The notes: generated by a model from the letters alone, not told the origin. A DNA stretch of 64,000 nt from Saccharopolyspora ipomoeae (GCF_029952525.1 NZ_JASAOF010000003.1:186001-250000), one strand, 5' to 3'; positions 25,553 to 35,055 are shown, counted from the stretch's first letter. Numbers and translations: made by a program.

Positions 25553-26524
25553 TCACTCGCTCCCGTCGAATCGCAGTGCGCCCCAGCGCTGTTCGTCGAG
25601 CCCCAGCCAGCGCTCCAGCGACTCGGCGTCCGGCGCGGCGGCGTGGTCCTCGGTGCTGCGCAGGCTGTGCGCGGCCAGCAGGTGGCCGCGGCGCAGGCAG
25701 CGCTGGTCGTCCTCGCCGCGCAGCACGCCGGAGAGGAACCCGGCGGCGAAGGCGTCCCCGGCCCCGACCGGTTCGACGACCTCGACGGTCGGCGCGGGCA
25801 CGACGGTGTTGCGCTCGCCGAGCGCGTAGGCCGCCTCGGCACCGTCCTTGACCACGACCGTGACCGGTCCGTCGAGGAGTTCCCGCACGTCATCGGCGGT
25901 CTTCACGCCCCACAGGGCGGCGGCCTCGTCGAGGCCGACGAAGACCACGTCGGCGAGCTGGGCGAGCTCGGCGAGGACCGGGGCGGCCCGGCGGGCCGAC
26001 CACAGCGCGGGCCGGTGGTTGACGTCGAAGGAGATCGGGGCGCGGCGCGGCCGGGTCAGCAACCGCCGGATCAGCCGGTCGCAGCCCTCCGACAGGGCCG
26101 GGGTGATGCCGCTGATGTGCAGGACGCGCGCGGCGTCGACGACCTCGTCGGCGAGGAAGTCCTCATCCATCGTGGAGGCGGCCGAACCCGCGCGGTAGTA
26201 GTGCACGCGGGTGCCCTCGGGCCGGGGGTCCTTGAAGTAGACGCCGGTGGGCGCGTCGGCGCGCACCTCCACCAGGCCGGTGTCGACTCCGGCGGCGGCG
26301 ATCGAGGCGACCAGGCGGCGTCCGAGCGGGTCGTCGCCGACGCGGCCGGCCCACTGCGCGCGGTGCCCGAGCGAGGCCAGGTGCACGGCCACGTTGGACT
26401 CGGCTCCCCCGGCGGAGAGCGTGAAGGAGGGGGCTCGTTCGAGCGGCGCCGGGGCGGCCGGAGCGACCAGCGACATCGTCTCGCCCAGGCACAACACCTC
26501 GGCCTCGTTGCCCGGCTGCACCAC
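25553..26524 (-). CDS. kdgK: 2-keto-3-deoxygluconate kinase (PfkB family)
   Basis: A 323-residue ribokinase/PfkB-family sugar kinase. It has the N-terminal GGAESNVAVHLASLG motif and the C-terminal anion-hole/catalytic base motif GAGDAFAAGFL. With the KDPG aldolase directly downstream, KDG phosphorylation is the natural role; the precise sugar is inferred from that pairing. It is divergent from the PEBP gene; the 190-bp gap has an inverted repeat TTGCGC-ATC-GCGCAA 71 bp upstream of the start. Confidence 0.9.
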   Translation of the reverse strand: MVQPGNEAEVLCLGETMSLVAPAAPAPLERAPSFTLSAGGAESNVAVHLASLGHRAQWAGRVGDDPLGRRLVASIAAAGVDTGLVEVRADAPTGVYFKDPRPEGTRVHYYRAGSAASTMDEDFLADEVVDAARVLHISGITPALSEGCDRLIRRLLTRPRRAPISFDVNHRPALWSARRAAPVLAELAQLADVVFVGLDEAAALWGVKTADDVRELLDGPVTVVVKDGAEAAYALGERNTVVPAPTVEVVEPVGAGDAFAAGFLSGVLRGEDDQRCLRRGHLLAAHSLRSTEDHAAAPDAESLERWLGLDEQRWGALRFDGSE

Positions 26525-26594
26525 GTGTCCTCCCGTTCATCACTGGGTCGGGCGACAGCTTAGCCACACCGCGATGCAGGATGCACACTCCCCA

Positions 26595-26609
26595 TTGCGC
26601 ATCGCGCAA
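26595..26609. promoter_or_regulatory. Inverted repeat upstream of kdgK, candidate operator
   Basis: Perfect 6-bp arms TTGCGC and GCGCAA around ATC, lying 71 bp upstream of kdgK and 106 bp upstream of the divergent PEBP gene. The form is typical of dimeric regulator sites such as IclR or GntR types, which often control KDG metabolism. No regulator gene is adjacent. A second palindrome GGTGATCG-CCGA-CGATCACC lies at 26665-26684, nearer the PEBP start. Confidence 0.5.
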
Positions 26610-26714
26610 CGAAGCCGATAGATCCGGCGCGCTCGGCCCGCGTGGGTTCTCCTAGGCTGGGCCCGGTGATCGCCGACGATCACCCCCTAGCCACAGGAAA
26701 AGGAGGATGCTCGC

Positions 26715-27260
26715 ATGAGTCTGGAGCGCCCGATCGATCCTGATCCGTACTCGTTCCTGCCCGCGGTCCCCGAGTTCACCGTCACCTCCAGCGACGTGGC
26801 CGACGGCCGGGCGATGTCGAAGGCCCAGGCCTTCGACGGCATGGGAGCGGACGGTCAGAACCTCTCGCCGCAGCTGAGCTGGTCGGGGTTCCCGGAGACC
26901 GCGAAGAGCTTCGTGGTCACCTGCTTCGACCCGGACGCGCCGATCCCGGGCGGTTTCTGGCACTGGATCCTGGTCGACGTCCCGGCCGACGTCACCGAGC
27001 TGGCCACCGACGCGGGCAACCGCAGCGGCCAGAACATCCCAGCCGGTTCGTTCCACGTCTCCAACGACATGGGCGAGCGCGCCTTCGGCGGAGCCGCTCC
27101 GCCGCCCGGTGACCGGCCGCACCGCTACTACTTCGTGGTGCACGCGGTCGACACCGACAAGCTGGGCGTGGACGAGAACGCCTCGGCGGCGGTGGTCAGC
27201 TTCAACCTGGCCTTCCACACCGTCGGTCGCGCCGTCATCACCCCCACCTACCAGCACTGA
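26715..27260 (+). CDS. YbhB/YbcL-type PEBP family protein
   Basis: A 181-residue phosphatidylethanolamine-binding/Raf kinase inhibitor-like protein. Ligand-pocket motifs are present: DPDAPIPGGFWHW at about 76-88 and GDRPHRYYFVVHAVD near the C-terminal third. Cellular function in bacteria is not established for the family. ATG at 26715 follows AAAAGGAGGATGCTCGC, a strong ribosome-binding site. A strong terminator follows its stop. Confidence 0.92.
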   Translation: MSLERPIDPDPYSFLPAVPEFTVTSSDVADGRAMSKAQAFDGMGADGQNLSPQLSWSGFPETAKSFVVTCFDPDAPIPGGFWHWILVDVPADVTELATDAGNRSGQNIPAGSFHVSNDMGERAFGGAAPPPGDRPHRYYFVVHAVDTDKLGVDENASAAVVSFNLAFHTVGRAVITPTYQH

Positions 27261-27271
27261 GGCCGGTCCTC

Positions 27272-27307
27272 GTCGAGCCCGCCCGGAACGCTCCGGGCGG
27301 GCTCGAC
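27272..27307 (+). terminator. Intrinsic terminator after PEBP gene
   Basis: A perfect 16-bp stem (27272-27287 with 27292-27307), loop ACGC, followed closely by GTTTT. It lies 11 bp after the stop and before the VanZ-RDD gene on the same strand, so the two are probably separate transcripts. Confidence 0.85.
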
Positions 27308-27380
27308 GTCGTTTTCACCCGTTCGAGATGTATTTCCGGAGGGGGTTCGCGCCTCTTTACAAGTGGGGGAGGTGCGAGAG

Positions 27381-28379
27381 ATGAGTCTGCTGCCGGGGTC
27401 CGCCGCCGTCGTGATCGCGACCGGTGTCGCCGCGCTGCTGTTCCCGTCGTTCGTCGCCGGTCAGCACCGGCGGCACGGCGAGCTGCGCGCGGGCGAGGCC
27501 GTGCTGCGCTTCGCGGCGCTGCTCTACGCCATCGCGCTGGCCTGCTACGTGCTGCCGCCCGCGGGGACGACCTGCTTCGCGGCGCAGCTGCGACCGCTGG
27601 CGGGGCTGTCCAGCGCGGTCGGGTTCGGGCAGTTCGCCTGCAACGTCGTGCTGTTCGTCCCGCTGGGCGCGCTGCTGCGGCGGGCACCACCGGTGGCCGT
27701 GCTGGCCGGGGCGGGCCTGTCGGTGTTCATCGAGGTCACCCAGCTGACCGGGCTGTGGTTCCGCTTCCCGTGCCCGGTGCGGGTGTTCGACGTCGACGAC
27801 GTCCTCGCCAACACCCTCGGCGCGGCGCTCGGCGGCCTGCTGGTCCCGCTGCTGCCTCGCCCCTCCCCCGTCACGGGACCGGCCGAAGCGCCACGTCCGG
27901 TGACGGCCGGGCGACGGCTGCTGGGGATGAGCTGCGACGGCCTCCTGCTGTGGTGGCTGGGCGCGGTCTGCGCGACCGCGACCGGTGCCGTGCTGCGCTG
28001 GTCCGGGGTCGTGGCCACGCCGCTGCTGCAGGTGGGCGCGACCTGGCTCGCCCCCGCGCTGATCCTGCTGGTCGCGAGCCTACGCGCGGACGGCACACCA
28101 GGTCAGCGGCTCGTGCTGCTGCGCGTCCGAGCGCCGAACCGGCGGTCGGTGGTGCTGCGCTGGGCGCTGGGGACCGGTGGCCTCGCTCTGCTGCAGGCGG
28201 GCTGCGAGCTGGTGCGCGGTGCGCCCGGCGCAGCGCTCGGCGTGCTGTGGTGCGCCGCGCACGCGCTCGGCGCGCTCCGGAACCAGCGCGGAATCACAGA
28301 TCCGCGTGGAATCACCGGCAGGCTCGCCGGGTTGGAACTGACCGACGTCCGCGGACCGGCGACGGCCCGCACCCCGTGA
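27381..28379 (+). CDS. VanZ-like/RDD-domain membrane protein
   Basis: A 332-residue membrane protein. The N-terminal ~165 residues are VanZ-like, with NVVLFVPLGALL, IEVTQLTGLW and FDVDDVLANTLGAALGG. The C-terminal part looks like an RDD domain (RLLGMSCDGLLLWWLGA, then PGQRLVLLRVRAP). Function is unknown; VanZ proteins are associated with cell-envelope glycopeptide tolerance. ATG 27381 is preceded by GGGGGAGG; a GTG at 27363 is the alternative. The mycothione reductase gene begins 14 bp after its stop. Confidence 0.82.
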   Translation: MSLLPGSAAVVIATGVAALLFPSFVAGQHRRHGELRAGEAVLRFAALLYAIALACYVLPPAGTTCFAAQLRPLAGLSSAVGFGQFACNVVLFVPLGALLRRAPPVAVLAGAGLSVFIEVTQLTGLWFRFPCPVRVFDVDDVLANTLGAALGGLLVPLLPRPSPVTGPAEAPRPVTAGRRLLGMSCDGLLLWWLGAVCATATGAVLRWSGVVATPLLQVGATWLAPALILLVASLRADGTPGQRLVLLRVRAPNRRSVVLRWALGTGGLALLQAGCELVRGAPGAALGVLWCAAHALGALRNQRGITDPRGITGRLAGLELTDVRGPATARTP

Positions 28380-28393
28380 GGCAGGATGGAACC

Positions 28394-29791
28394 GTGCGGC
28401 ACTTCGACCTAGTCATCATCGGCTCCGGCTCCGGCAACTCGATCCTCGACGACCGGTTCGCCGACTGGAACGTGGCCATCGTCGAGAAGGGAATCGGCCC
28501 GAACGACGCCTACGGCGGCACCTGCCTCAACGTCGGCTGCATCCCGACGAAGATGTTCGTGCACACCGCGGACATCGCCGGCGCCCCCGACGCCGGTGCC
28601 GGGCTGGGGGTCGACCTGGAGCGCCGGGGCGTGCGCTGGCCGGAGATCCGGGACCGGATCTTCGGGCGCATCGACCCGATCTCCGAAGGAGGTCGCCAGT
28701 ACCGCGCGGAGGGCTCGCCCAACGTCACGCTGCTGACCGGCAACGCCCGGTTCACCGACGTCAAGCAGCTCACGGTGCAGACCGCCGACGGCACCGAGAC
28801 GATCACCGCCGACCGGTTCGTGGTAGCCGCGGGCGGCCGCCCGGTCATCCCGGCCGTCCCGGGCCTGGACCAGGTGGAGGTGCGCACCAGCGACACCGTG
28901 ATGCGCCTGGACGAGCTGCCCAGCAGCATGATCATCATGGGCACCGGGTTCATCGGCGCCGAGTTCGCGCACGTCTTCAGCTCCCTCGGCGTGCGGGTCA
29001 CCATGATCGGCCGGTCCGGCCGCGTGCTGCGCGCCGAAGACGAGGACGTCTCGGCCCGGTTCACGGAGATCGCCGACGGGCGCTGGGACCTGCGGCTCCA
29101 CCGCAAGGTCGTCGCCGCCGAGAAGGTCGGCGGGCAGGTCCGGCTGAAGTTGGAGGGCCCGGACGGCGAGGAGACCGTCGAGGCCGAGGAGCTGCTGGTC
29201 GCGGTGGGCCGCACCCCCAACGCGGACCTGATCGACGCGGCCGCGGGCGGCCTGGAGCTCACCGACGACGGCAAGATCGCCGTCGACGACACCCAGCTCA
29301 CCTCGGTGGAGGGCGTGTGGGCGCTCGGCGACATCAGCTCCGACCACGAGCTCAAGCACGTCGCCAACCACGAGACCCGCGTCGTGCAGCACAACCTGCT
29401 GCACCCGGACGCGCCGATCTCCTCCGACCACCGCTTCGTGCCGCACGCGGTGTTCTCGGGTCCGCAGATCGCCTCGGTCGGCCTCACCGAGCAGGAGGCC
29501 CGGGACAAGGGCGTCGACTACGTGACCTCCACCCAGGACTACGCGGGCATCGCCTACGGCTGGGCGATGGAGGACACGACCGGTTTCGCCAAGCTGCTGG
29601 CCGACCCGAGCAGCGGGCTGCTGATCGGCGCGCACATCATCGGCCCGCAGGCGCCGACGCTGCTGCAGCCGATCATCCAGGCGATGCACTTCGGTCTGGA
29701 CGCGCGCAGCATGGCGCGCGGCCAGTACTGGATCCACCCGGCGATGCCGGAGCTGCTGGAGAACGCCCTCCTGAACCTTCCCCTGGGCTGA
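28394..29791 (+). CDS. mtr: Mycothione reductase
   Basis: A 465-residue FAD-dependent disulfide oxidoreductase that reduces oxidised mycothiol with NADPH. Visible are the FAD fold IIGSGSGNSI, the redox disulfide GGTCLNVGCIPTK, the NAD(P) fold MGTGFIGAEFA, and the C-terminal active-site IHPAMPELLENAL with His and Glu. The GSGSGNS opening distinguishes mycothione reductase from dihydrolipoamide dehydrogenase. It is a marker for an actinobacterium. GTG at 28394 has AGGATGGA upstream. M. tuberculosis Rv2855 is the counterpart. Confidence 0.95.
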   Translation: MRHFDLVIIGSGSGNSILDDRFADWNVAIVEKGIGPNDAYGGTCLNVGCIPTKMFVHTADIAGAPDAGAGLGVDLERRGVRWPEIRDRIFGRIDPISEGGRQYRAEGSPNVTLLTGNARFTDVKQLTVQTADGTETITADRFVVAAGGRPVIPAVPGLDQVEVRTSDTVMRLDELPSSMIIMGTGFIGAEFAHVFSSLGVRVTMIGRSGRVLRAEDEDVSARFTEIADGRWDLRLHRKVVAAEKVGGQVRLKLEGPDGEETVEAEELLVAVGRTPNADLIDAAAGGLELTDDGKIAVDDTQLTSVEGVWALGDISSDHELKHVANHETRVVQHNLLHPDAPISSDHRFVPHAVFSGPQIASVGLTEQEARDKGVDYVTSTQDYAGIAYGWAMEDTTGFAKLLADPSSGLLIGAHIIGPQAPTLLQPIIQAMHFGLDARSMARGQYWIHPAMPELLENALLNLPLG

Positions 29792-29800
29792 ACCTGCCGC

Positions 29801-30532
29801 TCAGCTGAGTCGTCGCACGTCAAGCGGGGTTTCGACCGCGGTCCCGTCGGGCCCGCGGTCGACCCGGTAGGCCCCGGCCCGGCCCCTTTCGGCGAGCGCT
29901 TCGACGAGCTCGGTGCCCCGGTAGAGCAGACCGGCCCCGTCGTCGGTGGCGTAGCCGGGCGGCAGCGCGCCCTCGGCGATGAGCCGCTGGAACAGCGGGC
30001 GCCGCTGCGGCTCGCTGTCGTAGTGCACGCCGTTGGAGTGCGGCAGCAGGCCGAGCCCGTCGGTGATCGGCCGCAGGTCGGGGCCGAACGAGTCGGTGGT
30101 GCCGCCGATGTGCCAGCAGATCGATCCGGCCGACACCCCGGTGAGCACCACCCCCGCCTGCCACGCCTCGCGGAAGATCTCGTCGAGCCCGTGCAGCCGC
30201 CACATCGCCAGCAGCCCGGCGACGCTGCCGCCCCACACCCACACGACGTCCCTGCTCAGCAGGTGTTCCCGCACCTCGGCCAGGTTCGGCATCGGGAACA
30301 GCGCCAGGTGACTGGCCTGCCACCCCTCGGCGGCCGCGTTGGCGTAGAAGGTGCTGATCGTCTTCGGATCGTCGCCGACGGCGGTGGCCAGCAGGCACAC
30401 GCGCGGCGCGCGGCCGCTGGTCCCGGCGAGGTCGACGGCGTGCCGGGTGAGCGGAGCGACCTCCCACGGCAGGCGTTGCGCCGCGCGCAGACCACCGCTG
30501 GTGGCGAGGATCGTCGGGGCGTCAGCGGGCAT
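29801..30532 (-). CDS. Peptidase E-like S51 peptidase
   Basis: A 243-residue member of the S51 family (peptidase E/cyanophycinase-like). The nucleophile Ser lies in TGVSAGSICWHIGG and a conserved His in LPHSNGVHYDSEPQRR. Peptidase E hydrolyses N-terminal Asp dipeptides; the real substrate here is unknown. No signal peptide, so cytoplasmic. Convergent with mtr, only 9 bp apart. Confidence 0.88.
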   Translation of the reverse strand: MPADAPTILATSGGLRAAQRLPWEVAPLTRHAVDLAGTSGRAPRVCLLATAVGDDPKTISTFYANAAAEGWQASHLALFPMPNLAEVREHLLSRDVVWVWGGSVAGLLAMWRLHGLDEIFREAWQAGVVLTGVSAGSICWHIGGTTDSFGPDLRPITDGLGLLPHSNGVHYDSEPQRRPLFQRLIAEGALPPGYATDDGAGLLYRGTELVEALAERGRAGAYRVDRGPDGTAVETPLDVRRLS

Positions 30533-30576
30533 GGGCGGAGGCTATCCGGCTCGACGGGAGCATCGGCGCCGCTCGC

Positions 30577-30828
30577 TCACGCGGTCCCCGGATCGGACCA
30601 GTAGTCGGTCCCCACGTCGAAGCTCCCGCCGTCGTGCGGGGCGACCCACGAGGCGGCGACGACGCCGGCGGCGAAGGCACCGCCGCGCTGCGCGGGCACG
30701 GGTGACGGCTCCAGCGACACGGCGGGCGCGCCGAAACGCGTGATCACGACGTGCTCGCCGGCCTCGGCGCGGTCGATCAGCTCGGTCAGCCGCTCGCGGG
30801 CTTCGTCCACGGAAAACTCAACAGCCAT
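30577..30828 (-). CDS. Orphan Phd/YefM-type antitoxin
   Basis: An 83-residue protein with the Phd/YefM N-terminal DNA-binding fold (FSVDEARERLTELIDRAE, then EHVVITRFGAPAVSL). Such antitoxins repress their own promoter and neutralise a partner toxin by a C-terminal segment. No toxin gene is adjacent: peptidase E lies on one side and cobQ on the other, so it is either an orphan or acts elsewhere. The C-terminus, with ASWVAPHDGGSFDVG, is atypical. Confidence 0.82.
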   Translation of the reverse strand: MAVEFSVDEARERLTELIDRAEAGEHVVITRFGAPAVSLEPSPVPAQRGGAFAAGVVAASWVAPHDGGSFDVGTDYWSDPGTA

Positions 30829-30894
30829 GCCGACAAGTTACCCGCATCACACGGATGTTGAGACCATTTCGAGTAGTGGTGTGGGCAGTTCTAC

Positions 30895-32442
30895 CTAGCC
30901 CGAAACAGACGAACGCGACATCTGGCCCAGTGAAGCGCGCACCTGCGGCAGCCCCTTCGGCGGGCCGTCGTCGAGGAGCCTGCGCAGCGCGTCGGTGTCG
31001 AGGTGCCGGGCGACGAGATCGCCGAGCAGGTCGAGCTGGGCGGCGCGGATGTCCGCGAAGACCGTGTCCTCGGCCGCCCGGAACCCGTCGCGTCCGGCGC
31101 GCAGCGCCGCCCAGGTCAAGAACTCGCGGCGGAACGCGTCGTTCTCGAACAGGCCGTGCCAGTGCGTGCCCAGGACGGGACCCGAGATGCCGCCCTCCCC
31201 TTCACCGTCGGGCAGGGTCACCAGCGGCGGCAGGTCGCCGCGCCGGACCGCGACGCCGTGGTGGATCTCGTACCCCGCGACGGCCTCGCCGAAGGCGGCA
31301 CCGCGCGGTGTGGCCAGGGTCTTGTCCGGCGCGAAGTCGATCTCCAGGTCGAGCAGGCCGAGGCCGTCGACCGCGCCGGTGCGGGACTCGACCTCGTCGT
31401 GGATGCGCTGGGACAGCATTTGGAACCCGCCGCAGATCCCGGCGACCGGCAGTCCGGCGCGCGCGTGCTCGCGGATCGCTTCGGCCAGCCCGGTCTCCCG
31501 CAACCAGGCCAGGTCGGCGACGGTCGCCTTCGATCCGGGCAGCACCACCAGGTCGGCGTCGGACAGCCTCGACGGCTCGGTCACGAACCGCACGGCCACG
31601 CCGGGTTCGGCGGCGAGCGCCTCGACGTCGGTGGCGTTGGAGATCCGGGGCAGACGGGGCACGGCGACCCGCAGCCACTGCCCGCCGCGCGGCGGTGCCG
31701 GTCGGCCCACGACGCCGTCGGCGACGTAGGACAGCGAGTCCTCGGCGTCGAGCCACAGGTCCTCGGCCCACGGCAGCACTCCGTGCACGGGCCGCCCGGT
31801 CAGCGCCCGCAGCTGGTCCAGGCCCGGCCGCAGCAGCTCGGGGTCGCCGCGGAACTTGTTGATCACGAATCCGGCGACCAGCGCCTGATCGGCGGCGTCG
31901 AGCAGCGACAGGGTGCCGAAGAGCTGCGCGAACACGCCGCCCCGGTCGATGTCGCCGACGACGACCACCGGCAGCCGCGCGGCCTGCGCGAGCCCCATGT
32001 TGGCGATGTCGCTGGCCCGCAGGTTGATCTCCGCGGGCGACCCGGCCCCTTCGCAGATCACGTGGTCGTAGTCGCGCCGCAGATCATCCAAAGTGGACGA
32101 GACGGTTTCCAGCAGCGCTGCCTTGCGCTCCCGGTAGGACATCGCGGTCACCTCACCGGCGACCCGCCCCAGCACCACGACCTGCGACTGCCGGTCGCTG
32201 CCGGGCTTGAGCAGCACCGGGTTGAACCGCACCGAGGGCTCGATCCCGCACGCCGCGGCCTGCACCGCCTGCGCCCGCCCGATCTCCCCGCCGTCGGGCG
32301 TGACGACGGAGTTGTTCGACATGTTCTGCGCCTTGAACGGCGCCACGCGAGCCCCGGACCGGGCCAGCCACCGGCAGATCCCAGCGGTCACCACGCTCTT
32401 CCCAGCATCCGACGTCGTCCCAGCGACCAACAGCGCATTCAC
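30895..32442 (-). CDS. cobQ: Cobyric acid synthase
   Basis: CobQ/CbiP, a 515-residue ATP- and glutamine-dependent amidotransferase that amidates the b, d, e and g side chains of adenosylcobyrinic acid diamide. The N-terminal ATPase has [10 protein letters not shown] near the start and [10 protein letters not shown]; the C-terminal glutaminase has the nucleophile Cys in [10 protein letters not shown] and a His in [13 protein letters not shown] at 32442 has GTAGGA 8 bases upstream; the frame upstream is antisense to the next gene. It lies apart from the main corrin operon and shows no riboswitch. Confidence 0.95.
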   Translation of the reverse strand: MNALLVAGTTSDAGKSVVTAGICRWLARSGARVAPFKAQNMSNNSVVTPDGGEIGRAQAVQAAACGIEPSVRFNPVLLKPGSDRQSQVVVLGRVAGEVTAMSYRERKAALLETVSSTLDDLRRDYDHVICEGAGSPAEINLRASDIANMGLAQAARLPVVVVGDIDRGGVFAQLFGTLSLLDAADQALVAGFVINKFRGDPELLRPGLDQLRALTGRPVHGVLPWAEDLWLDAEDSLSYVADGVVGRPAPPRGGQWLRVAVPRLPRISNATDVEALAAEPGVAVRFVTEPSRLSDADLVVLPGSKATVADLAWLRETGLAEAIREHARAGLPVAGICGGFQMLSQRIHDEVESRTGAVDGLGLLDLEIDFAPDKTLATPRGAAFGEAVAGYEIHHGVAVRRGDLPPLVTLPDGEGEGGISGPVLGTHWHGLFENDAFRREFLTWAALRAGRDGFRAAEDTVFADIRAAQLDLLGDLVARHLDTDALRRLLDDGPPKGLPQVRASLGQMSRSSVSG

Positions 32443-32559
32443 AACCACGTTCCTACCCCATGCACCTGGCACGGGGACCAACCCCCGAAACCCGGACACG
32501 GGACGAATCGCCTCAACTACTCTCCCGGTTGGCCCGACCACTCCGACCCACGGATTCCG

Positions 32560-33003
32560 ATGACCACACCTGACGACTGGCTGAGCGACTACAACGCCAA
32601 GCTGCAGAAGATCAAGACCGACACCGACCGCGCCCAGCAGGAACTCACGCAGGTCGGAGCGTCCGCGACCTCGCCCGACGGGCAGATCACCGTACGGGTC
32701 AACAGCAGCGGCGTGCTCGAGGACATCCGCTTCGGCAACGGCTTCCAGCATCCGAAACCGGACCAGGTCGCCACCGCGATCATGGCCTGCGTTCGCGACG
32801 CCCAACGCCAAGCCGCAGGTCAGATGGTCGAGGTCATGCAGCAGTTCGTCGGTGACGGCGCCGCCCTCGACTTCGTCAAGAACAGCCTCCCCCACGGCTA
32901 CGCGGGCGACGGCATGGACGAGGACCAGCCGCAGGCACCCGCTCGTCCCGCCACCCCGCCCGACGACGATGACGACTACTCCAACGGGAGCTTCCTGCGA
33001 TGA
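32560..33003 (+). CDS. YbaB/EbfC-like protein of a type VII secretion-type cassette
   Basis: A 147-residue YbaB-like protein. A helical N-terminus ([20 protein letters not shown]) is followed by [20 protein letters not shown], the YbaB core, and an acidic Pro/Asp-rich tail. YbaB-like genes commonly open small ESX-associated clusters in actinomycetes. The stop overlaps the next start in an ATGA. The 117 bp to divergent cobQ should hold the cassette promoter. Confidence 0.8.
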   Translation: MTTPDDWLSDYNAKLQKIKTDTDRAQQELTQVGASATSPDGQITVRVNSSGVLEDIRFGNGFQHPKPDQVATAIMACVRDAQRQAAGQMVEVMQQFVGDGAALDFVKNSLPHGYAGDGMDEDQPQAPARPATPPDDDDDYSNGSFLR

Positions 33004-33311
33004 CCGACGGATTCCGCGCCGACGTCCCGGTGATCAAGCAGCACAGCAACCAGGTCCAAGGCTTCGCCGACCGCGTCAAGACCGCCCACAGCGCAGCGGA
33101 AACAACGATGGACACCAACGCCTTCGGCATCTTCGGCCAGTTCCTGGCCGCGCAGTGCATCGCCCAGGCCGAGGTGACGAAGTCCGTGATCGAGACCGGC
33201 GGTAAGTCCCTGGACCAGATCAAGACGGCCCTCGACGAGACCGCCGCCGAGTACGAGCGCACCGACCAGGAGAACAGCTCCATCATCGAGGGGATCAAGA
33301 TTGACTTCTAA
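33000..33311 (+). CDS. EspC-like / WXG100-type small protein
   Basis: A 103-residue helical protein resembling ESX secretion-associated EspC-type or WXG100 proteins: residues 3-95 form two predicted helices around a short turn ([11 protein letters not shown]) with a YERTDQEN segment near the end, similar to the YxxxD/E secretion signal form. It probably pairs with the next gene's product as an export partner. It overlaps its upstream neighbour by 4 bp and the next gene by 11 bp. Confidence 0.75.
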   Translation: MTDGFRADVPVIKQHSNQVQGFADRVKTAHSAAETTMDTNAFGIFGQFLAAQCIAQAEVTKSVIETGGKSLDQIKTALDETAAEYERTDQENSSIIEGIKIDF

Positions 33312-34401
33312 GGATGACCTGGTCGTAACCGCTGAAGAATCAGTCAAGGACTCCGAGCAGAAGAACACCTCCAACCCGGCCAGTGGAGCTGGTGGCGTCG
33401 AGAACGTCGTAGGTATCGCGCAGTCGATCCAGAACGGCGACTGGGATTCCCTCGGCCTTAACGCCTTGGGTGCAGGTGTGGATGCCGTCGGGCTGGCTGC
33501 AGATCCGCTCGCCACACTTGCCAGCTGGGGTGTGGGTTGGTTGATCGAGACCGTGCCGTTCCTGCGCGAACCGTTCGATGCCCTGATGGGGAACCCTGAC
33601 GCGATCTCCGGCATGGCCGACAGCTGGGGAAACATCGGCGAAGAACTCAAGGGCGTCGGAAATGAGTACGGGCAGGCCGCCCAAAGCACCACTGGTTGGG
33701 AAGGCAGGGCCGGGGATGCGTACCGCAAACTCGGAGCTGACACCACGAAGACCATCGACGCGCTCGGCGAGGCTTGCAACGGTATGAAGGGCGCCGTTCA
33801 AGGAGCGGGCGCCGTGGTGGGCGCGGTGCGCGGCATCGTCCGCGACATGATCGCCGGCGCTGTCGGCGAGATCATCTCGATCGTTCTCAAATGGGGGCTC
33901 GCGGCCGCGTGCACCGCAGGAATCGCGGCGGGTGGCATGGTTGCCGAGGTGGTGCAGACGGCGATCAGCTGGGCGAACAAGATCTCCGGCTGGATGCAGA
34001 AACTGGCCGACGTCCTCAAGAACCTCTCCACGCACCTCGACAAGCTCGGTTCGGCGGGCAAGGCGATGAAGACCAAGGTCGATGACTTCTTCTCCGGTCT
34101 TGCGAACCCGCCGAGCGCCAGCCTCGTCAATCCGAATGCGAACAAGGCCTTCGACGGCCAGAAGCTGCAGCAACTCGGCGAGAGCGCGCAGGGCTCCGGC
34201 AGCGGCGTCAAGGACGCCTGGCAAGGGTTCAAGAGCGGCGGTGCCGAGTACAAGCCGTGGGCACAAGGGGACCTTTTCAAGCCGTCGGTCGACATGGGCC
34301 CCGACAACGGCGCCAACAAGTTCGGGTACGAGGTGGTCAAGGAGTCGGCCAAGCTCGACGACGGCAAAGACGAAGTTGAGAAGCAGCAGGAAGAGAAGTA
34401 G
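33301..34401 (+). CDS. WXG-motif putative type VII secretion substrate
   Basis: A 366-residue protein. Residues about 85-250 form a long helical, partly hydrophobic stalk with a WEGRAGDAYR turn at about 140 (WxG), typical of N-terminal trafficking modules of T7SS cargo. A Gly/Ala-rich hydrophobic stretch (about 170-220) follows. The C-terminal ~95 residues match no toxin domain I know. TTG at 33301 is chosen because GAGGGG stands 7 bases upstream and the gene overlaps the EspC-like gene by 11 bp. Not accompanied by ESX core genes in this window. Confidence 0.72.
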   Translation: MTSKDDLVVTAEESVKDSEQKNTSNPASGAGGVENVVGIAQSIQNGDWDSLGLNALGAGVDAVGLAADPLATLASWGVGWLIETVPFLREPFDALMGNPDAISGMADSWGNIGEELKGVGNEYGQAAQSTTGWEGRAGDAYRKLGADTTKTIDALGEACNGMKGAVQGAGAVVGAVRGIVRDMIAGAVGEIISIVLKWGLAAACTAGIAAGGMVAEVVQTAISWANKISGWMQKLADVLKNLSTHLDKLGSAGKAMKTKVDDFFSGLANPPSASLVNPNANKAFDGQKLQQLGESAQGSGSGVKDAWQGFKSGGAEYKPWAQGDLFKPSVDMGPDNGANKFGYEVVKESAKLDDGKDEVEKQQEEK

Positions 34402-34410
34402 GCGATATCG

Positions 34411-35049
34411 GTGTGGAAATCGGACAATCCGCTCGTCCGCGTCCTGCGCGTGCTCATCGGGTTCGCCATCGTCGCGCTCATCGCGCTTACCGCGCTCACC
34501 GTCATCTTCGCGTTCCCGGCGAAAACCGGCGGGAGCAACGCGACAGCCGTTGCGAGATCGTGCGAGGACTACGGCCCGATCAGTCGCCGCGGCTTCGGGC
34601 ACCACTGGGGATGTACCGCTCAGATCCGCGACGACAAAACTGGTGAGACGTGGACCGACGTGGTTGACATGAACGTGCTCCAGCCTCAAGACGTCGGACG
34701 GCAGGAACGCATCACCTGGGGCTTCAGCGGCGGTCGGGTCGGCAAGTCTGAGAACCGCGTGTACCGGTCGCCCGACGGCTACTCGGACGGCGTCAACTTG
34801 GCTGTCACCGTGGTGGTCGGTTTCGCCGCGCTCCTGGCAATGCTCTGGTTCTTCGCGAAGGCCGTCGTCTGGGGATTCACGCAAGAGGGCCAGCGGAAAT
34901 TCTGGGAGAAGATCCACGGCAGCAATTGGGAGCGCGCCGCGAAGAAGCAGCACGAGCTCGAAGAACGGGAACGCCGTCGGCAGCGTTGGGCCGAGGTCAA
35001 GGCGCACCGGGAACAGGTGAAAGAAGAGAAACGACGTTCAGGTCGCTGA
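34411..35049 (+). CDS. Two-helix membrane protein in type VII cassette
   Basis: A 212-residue membrane protein with one helix at about 12-36, an extracytoplasmic loop with Cys51 and Cys68 (SCEDYG, HHWGCTAQI), a second helix at about 128-150 and a very basic coiled C-terminus (RERRRQRWAEVKAHREQ). The two loop cysteines could form a disulfide. It follows the cargo gene by 9 bp, so co-transcription is likely. It may be an immunity-like or anchoring partner, which is inference. Similar proteins carry a DUF label; not recognised with certainty. Confidence 0.7.
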   Translation: MWKSDNPLVRVLRVLIGFAIVALIALTALTVIFAFPAKTGGSNATAVARSCEDYGPISRRGFGHHWGCTAQIRDDKTGETWTDVVDMNVLQPQDVGRQERITWGFSGGRVGKSENRVYRSPDGYSDGVNLAVTVVVGFAALLAMLWFFAKAVVWGFTQEGQRKFWEKIHGSNWERAAKKQHELEERERRRQRWAEVKAHREQVKEEKRRSGR

Positions 35050-35055
35050 CTCCGT

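Noticed and set aside
32443-32895. Upstream extension of cobQ to 32895
   Set aside because: It would run antisense through the YbaB-like gene; the P-loop of CobQ begins right after GTG 32442, the normal family start.
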